The position numbers were made by a program, and so were the translations under genes. Under the pieces are notes generated by a model that was not told where the DNA came from, ran no database searches, and saw only the letters and a list, made by a program, of their open reading frames with translations. DNA of 64,000 nt from Pseudoxanthomonas sp. X-1 (GTDB lineage Bacteria > Pseudomonadota > Gammaproteobacteria > Xanthomonadales > Xanthomonadaceae), in NCBI RefSeq assembly GCF_020042665.1, contig NZ_CP083376.1, positions 2,082,001 to 2,146,000 of the forward strand, read 5' to 3'. Positions 11,714-23,573 of this stretch are shown here, piece by piece; the first letter of the stretch is position 1, and each line of letters starts with the position of its first letter.

Positions 11714-12163
11714 TCAGTCGCGCAGCTTCAGGCGCATGAACTGGTGCGGGATGCCGACATCGTCGAAGGGCTCGCCGATGGAGACGAAGCCATGCCGGGT
11801 GTAGAAGCCCTCGTTGGCGACCTGCGCGTACAGGGTCAGGTCCTTCCAGCCGTTGGCGCGGGCCTTGTCGATCATGGCCTTGAGCAGGGCCTCGCCGACG
11901 CCGCGGCCGCGCCAGGGCTTGAGCACCGCCAGGCGGCTGAAGCGGCCGTCCGGGGTCAGGCGGGCGGTGCCGATCGGCGCGCCGGTCGGGCTGATCGCCA
12001 GCAGGTGGTCGCCGGCCGGGTCCAGCGAGTCCCACTCGGTATCCGGCGGGATGTGCTGTTCGGCGACGAAGACCTCCTCGCGCACCCAGCGCAGCGCCTC
12101 GCGGTCGGCGACGAACGAGGCCGGTCGCAGGGTGAAATCAGTCGGTGTCGAAGTCGTGGTCAT
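11714..12163 (-). CDS. GNAT-family acetyltransferase
   Basis: 149 residues from the second ATG (12163), preferred because AGGGA is about 9 bp upstream; an ATG 6 bp earlier is also possible. The acetyl-CoA loop is FSRLAVLKPWRGRGVGEALL (R-G-R-G-V-G), followed by LYAQVANEGFYTRHGFVSIG, the usual motif B. The EVFVAEQHIPPDTEWDSLD segment is typical of ElaA/YjcF-like small acetyltransferases. Its 5' end overlaps the cupin gene by about 26 bp, which suggests coupling. Substrate unknown. Confidence 0.88.
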   Translation of the reverse strand: MTTTSTPTDFTLRPASFVADREALRWVREEVFVAEQHIPPDTEWDSLDPAGDHLLAISPTGAPIGTARLTPDGRFSRLAVLKPWRGRGVGEALLKAMIDKARANGWKDLTLYAQVANEGFYTRHGFVSIGEPFDDVGIPHQFMRLKLRD

Positions 12164-13379
12164 CCTCATCGTTCCCTGGCAGCACGTAATGGCCGGAACT
12201 TACCAGAACCGCGGTCGCCGCACGGCCGGCTTCGCCCAAGGTCTGATACGCCGCCTGGTCCAGGACCTCGGCGGCGGCCAGCAGGCGGGCCTCGCGCAGC
12301 GGCATCGGCAGCGCCTGGCCGCTGGCGAACAGCACCGCGCCCTTGCGCGCCCGGCGCCAGGCCATGCGCGTCATCGGATGGCGCTGCAGCACCGCGCCCT
12401 GGGCCAGGGCCGCCTCGACCTCGGCCCGGTCCGGCGCCTGCTCGGGCACGGCCGCGGTGCCCGCGCTGCGGTAGGTGGTGATGAAGCGGCCGAACCATTC
12501 GCCAAGCCGATCCGGGTCGTTCATGCGCAGGGCGTTGAGCGCCTCGACCACCCGGCCCATCGCCGCCGCGTCGATCTCGAACGGATCGGCTGGCACGGTG
12601 AGATCGCCGTCCTGGTAGCGGATGCCCTCGTCGGCGTCGGCCACCAGGGTGTCCAGGTAGTCGCCGATCAGTTCGGCGGCCGAGGGCGCGCGCATGCCGA
12701 CCGAGAAGGTCAGGCACGCATCCTCGGCCACGCCGTTGTGCGGCACGCCCGGCGGCAGGTAGAGCATGTCGCCCGGCGCCAGCACCCAGTCGTGGCTGGC
12801 GGTGAAGCGGCGCAGCAGCTTGAGGTCGACATTGTCGCGGAAGGCCAGCGGCGGATTGGGCGAGGCATCGATCTGCCAGCGGCGATGGCCGTGGGCCTGC
12901 AGCAGGAACACGTCGTACTGGTCCACGTGCGCGCCGACCGAGCCGCCGGGCGCGGCGAAGCTGACCATGATGTCGTCGATGCGCCAGCGCGGCAGGAAGT
13001 CGAACGCCTCCAGCAGCGCGGCGATGTCCGGATCCCACTTGTCCACGTCCTGCACCAGCAGGGTCCAGTCGCGGTCGGGCATGGCCGGGAATTCGGCCTC
13101 CTCGAACGGGCCGCTGCGCACCTGCCAGCCGTCGCGGGCGCGGTCGTGCTGGATCAGGCGCGACAGCGCGGCCTCCTCGCAGGCAAGCCCGGCCAGATCG
13201 CCCGGTTCGATCGGCGAGACGAAGCCCGGGAAGGCATTGCGCACCAGCAGCGGGCGCTTCTGCCAGTAGTCGCGCAGGAAGGCCTGCGGCGACATGCCCA
13301 GCAGGGAGCGGCCGCCGGCGTCGACTTCGATGGGCAGGGCGCGGGGGGCGCGCTTGGGAGCGGTGGTGCGTCTGGACAT
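12138..13379 (-). CDS. JmjC/cupin ribosomal-protein hydroxylase (YcfD/RoxA-like)
   Basis: 413 residues starting MSRRTTAPKR. A cupin/JmjC core with the Fe(II)-binding HxD in GGSVGAHVDQYDVF and the distal His in LPPGVPHNGV. The N-terminal FLRDYWQKRPLLVRNAFPG is characteristic of the bacterial 2-oxoglutarate oxygenase family that hydroxylates an arginine of ribosomal protein L16 in E. coli (YcfD). The C-terminal winged-helix-like region (about 290-400) is also typical. A very acidic tail (NDEDDHDFDTD) closes the protein. Substrate here is inferred from the family. Confidence 0.88.
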   Translation of the reverse strand: MSRRTTAPKRAPRALPIEVDAGGRSLLGMSPQAFLRDYWQKRPLLVRNAFPGFVSPIEPGDLAGLACEEAALSRLIQHDRARDGWQVRSGPFEEAEFPAMPDRDWTLLVQDVDKWDPDIAALLEAFDFLPRWRIDDIMVSFAAPGGSVGAHVDQYDVFLLQAHGHRRWQIDASPNPPLAFRDNVDLKLLRRFTASHDWVLAPGDMLYLPPGVPHNGVAEDACLTFSVGMRAPSAAELIGDYLDTLVADADEGIRYQDGDLTVPADPFEIDAAAMGRVVEALNALRMNDPDRLGEWFGRFITTYRSAGTAAVPEQAPDRAEVEAALAQGAVLQRHPMTRMAWRRARKGAVLFASGQALPMPLREARLLAAAEVLDQAAYQTLGEAGRAATAVLVSSGHYVLPGNDEDDHDFDTD

Positions 13380-13396
13380 GGTGGGGTCGGATCGGA

Positions 13397-13747
13397 TCAG
13401 GAGGTCGGAACGGCGGCATCCAGCGTGCGCTGGCGCAGATAGAGGTAGAGCGGCAGCCCGGAGGACACGCCGATGCAGCAGGTGGCCAGCGCCGCCAGCC
13501 AGGCACGCCGGACCGGCAGGCGCCGGTGCTCCAGCTGCATCCAGACCAGCAGGGCCACGGCCGCGCACAGCACGTCTAGCCCGAAGAAGCCGCCCACGCG
13601 CGTGGAGAACAGCTCGCGCGCCAGCGCCGCCAGGTCCAGGCCGTGGGCGTTCAGCCAGGGCCAGAACCACAGCAGCGGCACGGCGCTGCCGATCACGAAC
13701 AGTGTCAGGTACAGCGCGCGGGCGAGCGGGGAAGCAGGCGAGGGCAT
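13397..13747 (-). CDS. DUF2834-like membrane protein
   Basis: 116 residues from the ATG at 13747. Three hydrophobic segments: ALYLTLFVIGSAVPLLWFW, FFGLDVLCAAVALLVWMQL and AWLAALATCCIGVSSGLPL. The pattern of a Trp-containing loop, HGLDLAALARELFSTRVGGFFGLD and a third helix fits the DUF2834 family of small inner-membrane proteins of unknown role. It sits 17 bp upstream of the cupin gene on the same strand, so may be its first operon partner. Confidence 0.7.
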   Translation of the reverse strand: MPSPASPLARALYLTLFVIGSAVPLLWFWPWLNAHGLDLAALARELFSTRVGGFFGLDVLCAAVALLVWMQLEHRRLPVRRAWLAALATCCIGVSSGLPLYLYLRQRTLDAAVPTS

Positions 13748-13840
13748 GGCGGCGGGCCTGGGCGTGCTGACGGGCAGCGGGAGACGCGCATTGTCCCGCG
13801 ATTGCCCGGCGCTGACAGCACCTTCGGGCACGGGATGGGC

Positions 13841-14239
13841 TCAGCGTGCGATGGCCGCGTAGCCCTGCGCGCTGAACTGGATCAGGCACCAGCCGTGCCC
13901 GAACGGATCGTGCAGGGTGGCAATGCGGCCCCAGTCGGCCTGCCGCACCTGGCCTTCGCGCACCAGGCCGGCCGCTTCGGCGCGGGCCAGGGCCTCGGCC
14001 AGGTCGTCGACCACCACGTCCAGGTGCAGCGGGGTCCAGTGGCGCGCGTAGTCGCGCGGCCGGTCGGCCGCCGCCGGCGTGCCGGCCAGCGCCTGCAGCA
14101 GGTAGATCGGCACGGCCGCGCCGAGCAGTTCCAGCGCACCTTCGCCCAGGCGCCGCCCAGGGCGCAGGCCGAAGGCGGCGCCGTACAGCGCCTGCGCGCG
14201 GTCCAGGTCCGGCACGTCGATATTGATCAGCAGCCGCAT
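13841..14239 (-). CDS. VOC (glyoxalase/bleomycin-resistance) superfamily protein
   Basis: 132 residues from the ATG at 14239 giving MRLLINIDVPDLDRAQALY, the standard first beta-alpha unit of vicinal-oxygen-chelate proteins. PLHLDVVVDDLAEAL and TLHDPFGHGWCLIQF form the second module, with H and D/E-type metal positions partly conserved. The family includes glyoxalases, dioxygenases and antibiotic-binding proteins; the substrate cannot be told from the sequence. Located between the DUF2834 gene and purB. Confidence 0.8.
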   Translation of the reverse strand: MRLLINIDVPDLDRAQALYGAAFGLRPGRRLGEGALELLGAAVPIYLLQALAGTPAAADRPRDYARHWTPLHLDVVVDDLAEALARAEAAGLVREGQVRQADWGRIATLHDPFGHGWCLIQFSAQGYAAIAR

Positions 14240-14291
14240 GGCGCGGGCGCCCGATCGCGAAGGTGGCGCGGCCTCGGCCACCGCGGCGGGG

Positions 14292-17285
<2,994 letters not shown>

Positions 17286-17333
17286 GGTCGCGTCTTCCGT
17301 GCGCGATTCGCCCTGCGTCTCGCGCACGATGAA

Positions 17334-17361
17334 AGAAGCCGGCGTATTTGCCGGCTTTTTT
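17334..17361 (+). terminator. Intrinsic terminator of fumC
   Basis: 8-bp stem (17336-17343 with 17350-17357), loop GTATTT, followed by a run of T residues to 17361. It lies 50 bp past the fumC stop. Confidence 0.85.
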
Positions 17362-17461
17362 CTTGTTCTTCGCAGGATCAAGATCACGGTGGATAAGCGT
17401 TGCGGATTCGGACGGGCCGCGGTCCGGCGGGCGGTGTCCGCTTTGTCCTCGATCAGGGCAT

Positions 17462-18889
17462 TCAATCCGTTGCGAACGACAGGCCCGGCGACTTCGCGAT
17501 GCAATCCAGGTCCAACGCCGCGCTGGGGTCATGCAGAAACGCCAGGGTCAGCTGCCCGCCGCAGCGGTTGAACATGGCGCCGTGCGCCTGGCCGGGGACC
17601 ATGACGAATCGCGCGTTGGGCAGGGTCCGCAGCAGGCGACGCCCCCAGTCCGGCGGCGTGACGGGATCGAATTCGCCGGCCAGGATGAGGGTGGGCACAT
17701 CGCTGCGGGCCGGTGCGTTGGCTTGGGCGTCCGCGGCCGCGACATGCCAGGCGGCGCACATCTCGGGCGTGGCGGTGCGCGCGTCGAAGCCGCCCAGGCC
17801 GAGCGCGGGCGAGACCTGGGCGGCCATGCGCTGCGGCGACTCGAACGGCAGCTCCTCGCTGCACCAGATCGACAGGCGCAGGCCCCAGTTGAAGCGCGAG
17901 GGCGTCGGATCGCGCAACGCCAGCAATGCCTGCGGACGGCCCTCCGCCGCCTCGGAGATCAGGCGCGGGAGCGTCGGAAGCTTCGCAGGCTGCTGAAGCG
18001 CGCTGGCGACGGCGTCCACCATCTCGCGCCCGTGCTGCACCCGACCGTCGGGCCCCGCGATTCCCTGGCGGTCGGCGTGCGCGACCAGTGATGCGAAACG
18101 GTCGCGCAGCTGCGGATAGCGCGCATCGCAGGCCGGTTCGCCGGCGCAGCCATCGAACACCAGATCGAGCGCGCGCTGCAGCGCGGCCGTCGCCATTTCG
18201 TCGTAGTTGACCTCGATCGGCAGCACCGAATCCAGGATCGCGCTGCGAACCCCTTGCGGATGGAGCGCCAGCACGGTCTGCACCAGGCGCGTGCCGGAGG
18301 AATAGCCGATCAGATTCCATTGCCGGATGCCCAGCAGCCGGCGCAGGTCGTCCAGATCATCGGCGGTCTGCGCGTAGGTGTAGCCGTCCAGGTCGATGCC
18401 TGCCGCGATCAGGCCCGCACGGCAGCGCGCCGTGGCCGCGGTCTGCGCCGCGGGCGGCGCATCGGCGGCGCGCAGCTGGTTGAGCTCGGGGCAGGCCAGC
18501 GATGGTTCGGCATGGGCGTTTCCGCGGCCTTCGAGCACGATCTGATCGCGTTCGGCGAGAAACGGATTGCCCTTGCCCGAGACCCGACCTTCCACGCTGC
18601 TCAGGCCAGGCCCGCCCGGCAGGTAGACCACGGGGTCCGGCGCGGGCGCGGACGCGCTGCTGCGGAAGATCATGACCGGCAGCCGGATCGGCCGGGTCCG
18701 GCGGGCCAGGCGGTTCTCGGGAACGATCAGCACGCCGCAGTCGATGCGTTCGTCCCTGGCGACCGTCGCGGGACAGGCGGCAGGTTCGAAGCGTGCGGCA
18801 ACGGGACGGTCGGCCGGCACTGCGCCGGCGGCGGACATGGCGGCGGCCAGACAGGCGGCCAGGGCCGGGAAACGGCAAACCTTGAGCAT
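17462..18889 (-). CDS. Secreted alpha/beta hydrolase (tripeptidyl aminopeptidase-like)
   Basis: 475 residues with an N-terminal signal peptide (about 1-23, AAAMSAAGAVPA). Alpha/beta-hydrolase features in order: VVYLPGGPGLSS oxyanion region, nucleophile Ser in GYSSGTRL, Asp in LAGEFDPVTPP and His in PGQAHGAMF. The paired cysteines (CPATVARDERIDC, CAGEPAC, LDLDC) fit a periplasmic or secreted enzyme. The architecture resembles secreted tripeptidyl/proline aminopeptidases (TAP-like C-terminal domain). Substrate is unknown. Single gene, separated from the operon upstream by about 155 bp. Confidence 0.85.
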   Translation of the reverse strand: MLKVCRFPALAACLAAAMSAAGAVPADRPVAARFEPAACPATVARDERIDCGVLIVPENRLARRTRPIRLPVMIFRSSASAPAPDPVVYLPGGPGLSSVEGRVSGKGNPFLAERDQIVLEGRGNAHAEPSLACPELNQLRAADAPPAAQTAATARCRAGLIAAGIDLDGYTYAQTADDLDDLRRLLGIRQWNLIGYSSGTRLVQTVLALHPQGVRSAILDSVLPIEVNYDEMATAALQRALDLVFDGCAGEPACDARYPQLRDRFASLVAHADRQGIAGPDGRVQHGREMVDAVASALQQPAKLPTLPRLISEAAEGRPQALLALRDPTPSRFNWGLRLSIWCSEELPFESPQRMAAQVSPALGLGGFDARTATPEMCAAWHVAAADAQANAPARSDVPTLILAGEFDPVTPPDWGRRLLRTLPNARFVMVPGQAHGAMFNRCGGQLTLAFLHDPSAALDLDCIAKSPGLSFATD

Positions 18890-19044
18890 CGCGCTCTCCT
18901 CGATCGGGAACGTGTGGCGGGCCTTGCGTGGGGCTTGTGTACTGACGACGCCAAAGCGGCACGGGCGTCTTGTGCGCTCACACCTGCCAGCGCGCCGGCG
19001 GGTCCTGGATCAGGAGCCCGTCACCGTTCGAGAGACCGCGACGA

Positions 19045-19476
19045 TCAGCGGGCTTCGAGCCGGATGGTCTCCATGCTGGCCGAGTAGGCGCGCAGTTCCG
19101 GGAAATCCTGCAGGAGCTGCTGCTGCAGGGACCGGATCTGCGCGTCGGGCGCGATCGTGACCGGCTTGCCGCCGCCGGCCTGCAGCTGATCGAGCACCTG
19201 CTGGCGCCGCATCTGCAGCTGGCCGAAGTACTGCTGCAGCTCGGCCATCTTCTCGGGCGACTGCGGCAGCACCACGTCGTCCAGCTTCAGCGTCCCGTCC
19301 GGGCCGATGCCCACCGGCGCGCCCGGCGCCTGGCGCAGGGTCACTTCCAGCGTGGTCACCGAGGTGGCGGGCTTCATGCGCTCGGCGCGGGCCGAAGGCT
19401 GTCCGCCGTTGCCGCAGGCGGACAGGACGAGCGCGGCCAGGGCCGCGAGCAGGGGCAGGCGAAGGAGACGGGGCAT
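19045..19476 (-). CDS. Putative lipoprotein of the GntR/ABC operon
   Basis: 143 residues from MPRLLRLPLL (an in-frame ATG 9 bp upstream is possible). Signal peptide with lipobox LVLSAC giving a mature N-terminal Cys, then a low-complexity stretch. A helical C-terminal half contains MAELQQYFGQLQMRRQQVLDQLQ. It is the last gene of the minus-strand operon that starts at 23551, 60 bp after the DUF2884-like gene. No known family recognised. Confidence 0.75.
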   Translation of the reverse strand: MPRLLRLPLLAALAALVLSACGNGGQPSARAERMKPATSVTTLEVTLRQAPGAPVGIGPDGTLKLDDVVLPQSPEKMAELQQYFGQLQMRRQQVLDQLQAGGGKPVTIAPDAQIRSLQQQLLQDFPELRAYSASMETIRLEAR

Positions 19477-19535
19477 GGCGCGCATTGTAAGCGCCAGGCT
19501 CTGTAAGGACTTCGCCCGCCACGGCCGCGTTGTCG

Positions 19536-20150
19536 TCAAAAGTTCCAGTCCTGCTTGTTCATGCAGTCCTTGACGTCGCTCTCGTCCATGGTGGCGTAGG
19601 GCCGGAACTCCGGCTGCGCCGCCGCCCACGCCCGCTGCGCCTGCAGCAGGGCCGGCAGGCGCGCGCACAGCTGTTCGACCCGCGGCTTGATCTTCTGCTT
19701 GACCGTGGCTTCGGCCTGCTGGCTGATCTCATCGTCCGATTTCCCGGCCAGCACGCCCTTGAGTGCGCTGGCGGCGGCATCGATGCCCAGCTTGGCGCCT
19801 TCCATGCCGATGGCGATGCCATCGCTGGCCACGCCCTGCATCTGCGTGCGGTAGGCGAGGCCGAGCGTCTTCTGCTCGGCGCTCATGGCCACCGGCTTGC
19901 CTTCGATCAGCAGTTGGCCGTCCGGGGTGAGTTCGGCCTTGGGCAGGCGGCTGTCGTCGTCCTTCAGGGAGAAGTTCTCGGTGACCAGCTTCTTCTGGGC
20001 CTCGACCAGCTCGCCCTTGGCGCTGTCCATCTGCGCCGAGGCTTTCTCCAGGCCCTGCTGGGCCTGGGCCAGGCCATTGCCGACCGGCTGGCAGGCGGCC
20101 AGCGCCACCGCGCCGGCGCACAACATCACACGCAACGGGGAAATGTTCAT
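19536..20150 (-). CDS. DUF2884 (YggN-like) lipoprotein
   Basis: 204 residues. Signal peptide with lipobox LAAC (Cys at residue 20). The segment LPKAELTPDGQLLIEGKPVAM followed by AEQKTLGLAYRTQMQGVASDG is the pattern of the YggN/DUF2884 family, periplasmic proteins of unknown function. A coiled-coil-like stretch (LAQAQQGLEKASAQMDSAKG) follows the lipobox, and a Cys pair occurs near the C-terminus. Lies 37 bp after the GSGD-repeat gene in the same operon. Confidence 0.75.
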   Translation of the reverse strand: MNISPLRVMLCAGAVALAACQPVGNGLAQAQQGLEKASAQMDSAKGELVEAQKKLVTENFSLKDDDSRLPKAELTPDGQLLIEGKPVAMSAEQKTLGLAYRTQMQGVASDGIAIGMEGAKLGIDAAASALKGVLAGKSDDEISQQAEATVKQKIKPRVEQLCARLPALLQAQRAWAAAQPEFRPYATMDESDVKDCMNKQDWNF

Positions 20151-20187
20151 GGGTCACGGTTCCTTGCGGGAATTGGGAAGGAGGAGG

Positions 20188-21033
20188 TCAGCGATCCTCG
20201 GGAACGCTGACCGTGCCGCTGACGCGTTCGGTGTCGATGTCGCCGCTGCCGCGGCTGTGCACGGTGAGATCGCCGCGCACGTCGTCGGCGACCAGGCTGC
20301 CCGAGCCGATCGAGCCCACCTGGACGTTCCCCGATACGCCGTGCAGGCCGACATCGCCCGAGCCGATCGACTTCACCGTCACCGCGCCGGTCTGGCGCAG
20401 GGACAGATCGCCGGAGCCGACACCGCCGACCTCGACCGGCCCGCCGATGCGCTCGCCTTCGACATCGCCCGAGGCGACTTCCAGCAGCCGGAGACTGCCG
20501 GCCCCGCGCAGCTTCAGGTCGCCGGAACCGACCTTGGCGGTCACCGGACCGGCGATGTCGCGCAGGTCCGCGTCGCCCGAGCCGACATCGGCGCTGGCCG
20601 CGCCGGCGCCTTCCAGCGTGGCATCGCCCGAACCGACGTCCAGCTGCACCAGCACGTCGGCGGGCAGGGTGCCGGCGATGTCCAGGTAGGTATAGCTGTC
20701 GCCGAAGGAGAGGCGCAGCGGCCGGTCCTCGGCCAGGCTGACCACCAGCTTGTCGCCCTGGCGCTGCTGGGTCAGGGTCAGATCCTTCAGACGGTGCTGC
20801 TTGGCCGCGCACGCGCGCCCGGAGAGCGCGCCGGGCGCGCCCGCCGACGCCTTGAGCTTGAGGGTGTTGGAGCCGACCTTGAACAGCACCGACTTGGCGC
20901 CGGCCAGGTCCAGATCGAGCTTGCGCGGCTCGGAGAACCTGCAGTGCGCCTCGTCGGCGGCATGGGCCAGCAGCGGCGTGGCGCCGGACACGGCCAGGGC
21001 GGTGAACAGCACGCAGCGGGTGAGCGTTTGCAT
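20188..21033 (-). CDS. GSGD-repeat periplasmic protein (DUF4097/GIN-domain type)
   Basis: 281 residues with a signal peptide (cleavage near AHAAD). The C-terminal two thirds is a repeat of about 18-22 residues centred on (V/I/A)(G/A)SGD: VGSGDATL, VGSGDADL, VGSGDLKL, VASGDVEG, VGSGDLSL, IGSGDVGL, IGSGSLVA and RGSGDIDT. This periodicity predicts a right-handed parallel beta-helix, as in the DUF4097/DUF2807 'putative auto-transporter adhesin head GIN' family. Such genes often accompany small regulators and transporters. Role unknown; a cell-envelope stress role is an inference from the operon. Confidence 0.8.
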   Translation of the reverse strand: MQTLTRCVLFTALAVSGATPLLAHAADEAHCRFSEPRKLDLDLAGAKSVLFKVGSNTLKLKASAGAPGALSGRACAAKQHRLKDLTLTQQRQGDKLVVSLAEDRPLRLSFGDSYTYLDIAGTLPADVLVQLDVGSGDATLEGAGAASADVGSGDADLRDIAGPVTAKVGSGDLKLRGAGSLRLLEVASGDVEGERIGGPVEVGGVGSGDLSLRQTGAVTVKSIGSGDVGLHGVSGNVQVGSIGSGSLVADDVRGDLTVHSRGSGDIDTERVSGTVSVPEDR

Positions 21034-21066
21034 CGTGGGATCCTTGCAGGGATGAGGTGGGGCGGA

Positions 21067-22062
21067 TCAGGCGTCGTCGCGGCGGCGGCGGATGACCACC
21101 GCCAGGGCGATCATCGCGATGCCGACCGCCGCGCCGATCCACAGGTCCGCGCTGGCGTAGATGGACGGGTCGGTCAGGTTGTGCAGGCCCATCTGCAGGC
21201 TGTCGGACGGATTCCTGGCGGCATTGAGCGCGCTTTCGGCCGTTTCGTTGTGGGCCATGCGCGCCGGCTGCCACATGCCGGGGATCACGCTCAGCAGGCC
21301 GCGGTACATCACCGTGTACCAGACCGGACCCAGCGGCAGGCGCACGCCCGGCATCGCCGACATGATGCTCACCACCAGGCACAGCAGCAGCGGCACCAGC
21401 ACCGCCCACAGGAAGGGCACGCGACGGGCCCAGGCCGAGCACAGCATCAGCCAGCCGATCGCCGGCAGCGACCACAGCACATAGATCGGCAGGGTGGCCA
21501 GCATCGCGCCGATGATGCGGAACGGGTGCGAGGCGGTGAAGATCGCGCCGGCGCCGGGCAGCCCGGCCGCCGAGGACGCGACCGCGATGATCACCCACAG
21601 GCCCAGCCCGACCAGCAGGCCCACCACCAGCGACACCACCTGCGTCAGCAGCAGCGCCCAGGTCAGCTTGGAACCCACGGTCATCGTGTCCGACACCGGC
21701 AGCGACTTCCAGAACAGCACGCTGCGGTCGTGGCGATCGTTGTACAGGCTGCCCAGGCAGTAGAAGAACACCACGAAGGCGACCACCACGCTGGCGATGA
21801 CGAAACCGGCCAGCAGCGCGATGTCTCCCACCACGCCATAGCCGGTGGCCAGGCTGTTGAAGTCGTTGCCGACGGTGTCGCCCGCCATGTGGCTGCGCAT
21901 CTGGATCGCGCCGATCACCGCACCCAGCGCGGCGAAGAACAGCACGATGCCGCCGGTGATCACCTGGGCCCACAGGAAGCCGCCGCGGTTTTCCCAGTAT
22001 TCGCGGCGCAGCAGCCAGGCGAACACGCCGGGCTTGGTCAACGTACGGGCAGGGGCGTTCAT
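21067..22062 (-). CDS. ABC transporter permease (ABC-2 type)
   Basis: 331 residues with about six to seven hydrophobic segments, starting with LWAQVITGGIVLFFAALGAVIGAI and ending with LWIGAAVGIAMIALAVVIRRRR. An N-terminal cytoplasmic stretch (FAWLLRREYWENRGG) is typical of ABC-2 permeases. Its start overlaps the stop of the ATPase gene by the ATGA tetranucleotide, so the two are translationally coupled. With the ATPase it should form an exporter or envelope-stress transporter like the YtrBC-type systems controlled by GntR repressors. Substrate unknown. Confidence 0.85.
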   Translation of the reverse strand: MNAPARTLTKPGVFAWLLRREYWENRGGFLWAQVITGGIVLFFAALGAVIGAIQMRSHMAGDTVGNDFNSLATGYGVVGDIALLAGFVIASVVVAFVVFFYCLGSLYNDRHDRSVLFWKSLPVSDTMTVGSKLTWALLLTQVVSLVVGLLVGLGLWVIIAVASSAAGLPGAGAIFTASHPFRIIGAMLATLPIYVLWSLPAIGWLMLCSAWARRVPFLWAVLVPLLLCLVVSIMSAMPGVRLPLGPVWYTVMYRGLLSVIPGMWQPARMAHNETAESALNAARNPSDSLQMGLHNLTDPSIYASADLWIGAAVGIAMIALAVVIRRRRDDA

Positions 22063-22931
22063 GCGTAGGTTCCTTTCATGATGGCCACGAACAGATCGGC
22101 CAGGCCGGGATTGCGGGTTTCGCCCAGCGCGTCGAGCTGCGCGCGTGGCACGCCGTCGAACAGCATCACCGTCTTGCCGAAGGGCAGGGCGCGCTGGTCG
22201 ATGGGACGCAGGCTGCGCGCCTGCTCGACGCTGGCTTCGGACACCAGCAGTTCGGTGTAGCGCGAGCCGACCTCGTCCATGCTCGCGGTCAGGGCGATCT
22301 TGCCGTCGCGGATGAACATCACATCGGTGAGGATGTGCTCGATCTCCTCCACCTGGTGGGTGGTGACGATGATGGTCTTGTCCTCGTCGAAGTAGTCCTC
22401 CAGCAGGCGCTGGTAGAACTGCTTGCGGTAGAGGATGTCCAGGCCCAGGGTCGGCTCGTCCAGCACCAGCAGCCGCGCGTCGATGGCCATCACCAGCGCC
22501 AGGTGCAGCTGCACGATCATGCCCTTGGACATCTCGCGCACCCGCAGGTTGGGCTTGAGCTGGGTGCCTTCCAGGAAGCGCAGGCACTTGGCCCGATCGA
22601 AGCGAGGATGCACGCCGCCGACGAAGTCGATCGCCTCGGACACCTTCATCCAGCGCGGCAGCACGGCGACGTCGGCGATGAAGCAGACCTCGCGCATCAG
22701 CGCATCGCGGCTGTGGCGCGGGTCCATGCCCAGCACCTTCAGTTCGCCCTCGAACGGGGTCAGGCCCAGGATCGCCTTGAGCGCGGTGGTCTTGCCGGCG
22801 CCGTTGGGGCCGATCAGGCCGACGATGCGGCCGGACTCGATCAGGAAGCTGGCGCCGTCCAGCGCGGCCTTGCTGCGGTAGGTCTTGCGCAGGTCGCTGG
22901 CCTGCACGACCGGGGTGGTCACGGCGTTCAT
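22059..22931 (-). CDS. ABC transporter ATP-binding protein
   Basis: 290 residues. Walker A is GPNGAGKTT, the Q-loop region is degenerate, an atypical signature (VREMSKGMIVQLHLALVMA) replaces LSGGQ, Walker B is RLLVLDEPTLGLD, and the H-loop is TTHQVEE. The C-terminal extension of about 70 residues is typical of CcmA/YtrB-like ATPases paired with ABC-2 permeases. ATGA overlaps join it to the GntR gene upstream and the permease downstream. Confidence 0.92.
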   Translation of the reverse strand: MNAVTTPVVQASDLRKTYRSKAALDGASFLIESGRIVGLIGPNGAGKTTALKAILGLTPFEGELKVLGMDPRHSRDALMREVCFIADVAVLPRWMKVSEAIDFVGGVHPRFDRAKCLRFLEGTQLKPNLRVREMSKGMIVQLHLALVMAIDARLLVLDEPTLGLDILYRKQFYQRLLEDYFDEDKTIIVTTHQVEEIEHILTDVMFIRDGKIALTASMDEVGSRYTELLVSEASVEQARSLRPIDQRALPFGKTVMLFDGVPRAQLDALGETRNPGLADLFVAIMKGTYA

Positions 22932-23287
22932 GGATTGCCTCCCTTGGGCAATTCGTCGAGGGTCAGGCCCAGGCGGGCGATGCGTTCGGCCACGGCCGGC
23001 CATTCGTCCTTGAGGAAGCGCTCGCGCTCGCTGGCCAGCAGTTTCCTGGCGGCCTCCTCGGTGACGAACATCCCCAGGCCGCGACGCTTCTCGACCAGGG
23101 CCTCGTCGGCCAGCTCCTGGTAGGCGCGCGAGACGGTGATGGGGTTGAGCTGGTATTCGGCGGCCACCTGGCGCACCGAGGGCAGGGCGTCGCCGGGCTT
23201 GAGTTCACCATCGAGCATCATGGCGATGACCTTTTCCTTGAGTTGGCGGTAGATGGGAGCGCCGTCGCTCCACTGGATGGGTGTCAT
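22928..23287 (-). CDS. YtrA-type GntR-family transcriptional repressor
   Basis: 119 residues. The winged-helix GntR DNA-binding domain (about 10-75) includes PIYRQLKEKVIAMMLDGELKPGD, LPSVRQVAAEYQLNPITVSRAYQEL and LVEKRRGLGMFV. Only a short helical tail of about 40 residues follows instead of a ligand-binding domain, as in the YtrA subfamily. These repress their own operon, which usually encodes an ABC transporter, exactly the arrangement here. A palindrome overlapping the operon promoter (23574-23599) is the probable operator. Confidence 0.92.
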   Translation of the reverse strand: MTPIQWSDGAPIYRQLKEKVIAMMLDGELKPGDALPSVRQVAAEYQLNPITVSRAYQELADEALVEKRRGLGMFVTEEAARKLLASERERFLKDEWPAVAERIARLGLTLDELPKGGNP

Positions 23288-23290
23288 GGG

Positions 23291-23551
23291 TCAGCTCCCG
23301 GGTCGCAGCAGTCGGGCAAAGGAGAAGTAGGGCATCGACAGCGAGTGCCGTCGTGCATGGGTGCCGTCCTGGGCGGGCGAAGAAGTGGTGGAGGGGGTCC
23401 CGTCCAGCACCTGCGGCAGGACGGGGCCGGCGGCCGCCGGCAGCGACATGGCCGCGGCGGCGTGCAGGTGGCCGAACAGGCCGACGGTGCCCATGGCCAG
23501 CAGCAGGAGCGTGAAGGCCACGACGTGGGAGTTCCTGAGGCGGTTGTCCAT
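23291..23551 (-). CDS. Small membrane protein, first gene of the GntR operon
   Basis: 86 residues, MDNRLRNSHVVAFTLLLLAM at the N-terminus with one hydrophobic segment (about 10-35, ending FGHLHAAAAM). A polar, Ser/Thr/Pro-rich region follows. Its stop is 3 bp from the GntR start. No family recognised. Position directly behind the promoter supports it being translated. Confidence 0.6.
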   Translation of the reverse strand: MDNRLRNSHVVAFTLLLLAMGTVGLFGHLHAAAAMSLPAAAGPVLPQVLDGTPSTTSSPAQDGTHARRHSLSMPYFSFARLLRPGS

Positions 23552-23573
23552 CGCTTCCTCTGCTTTGGGTTAG

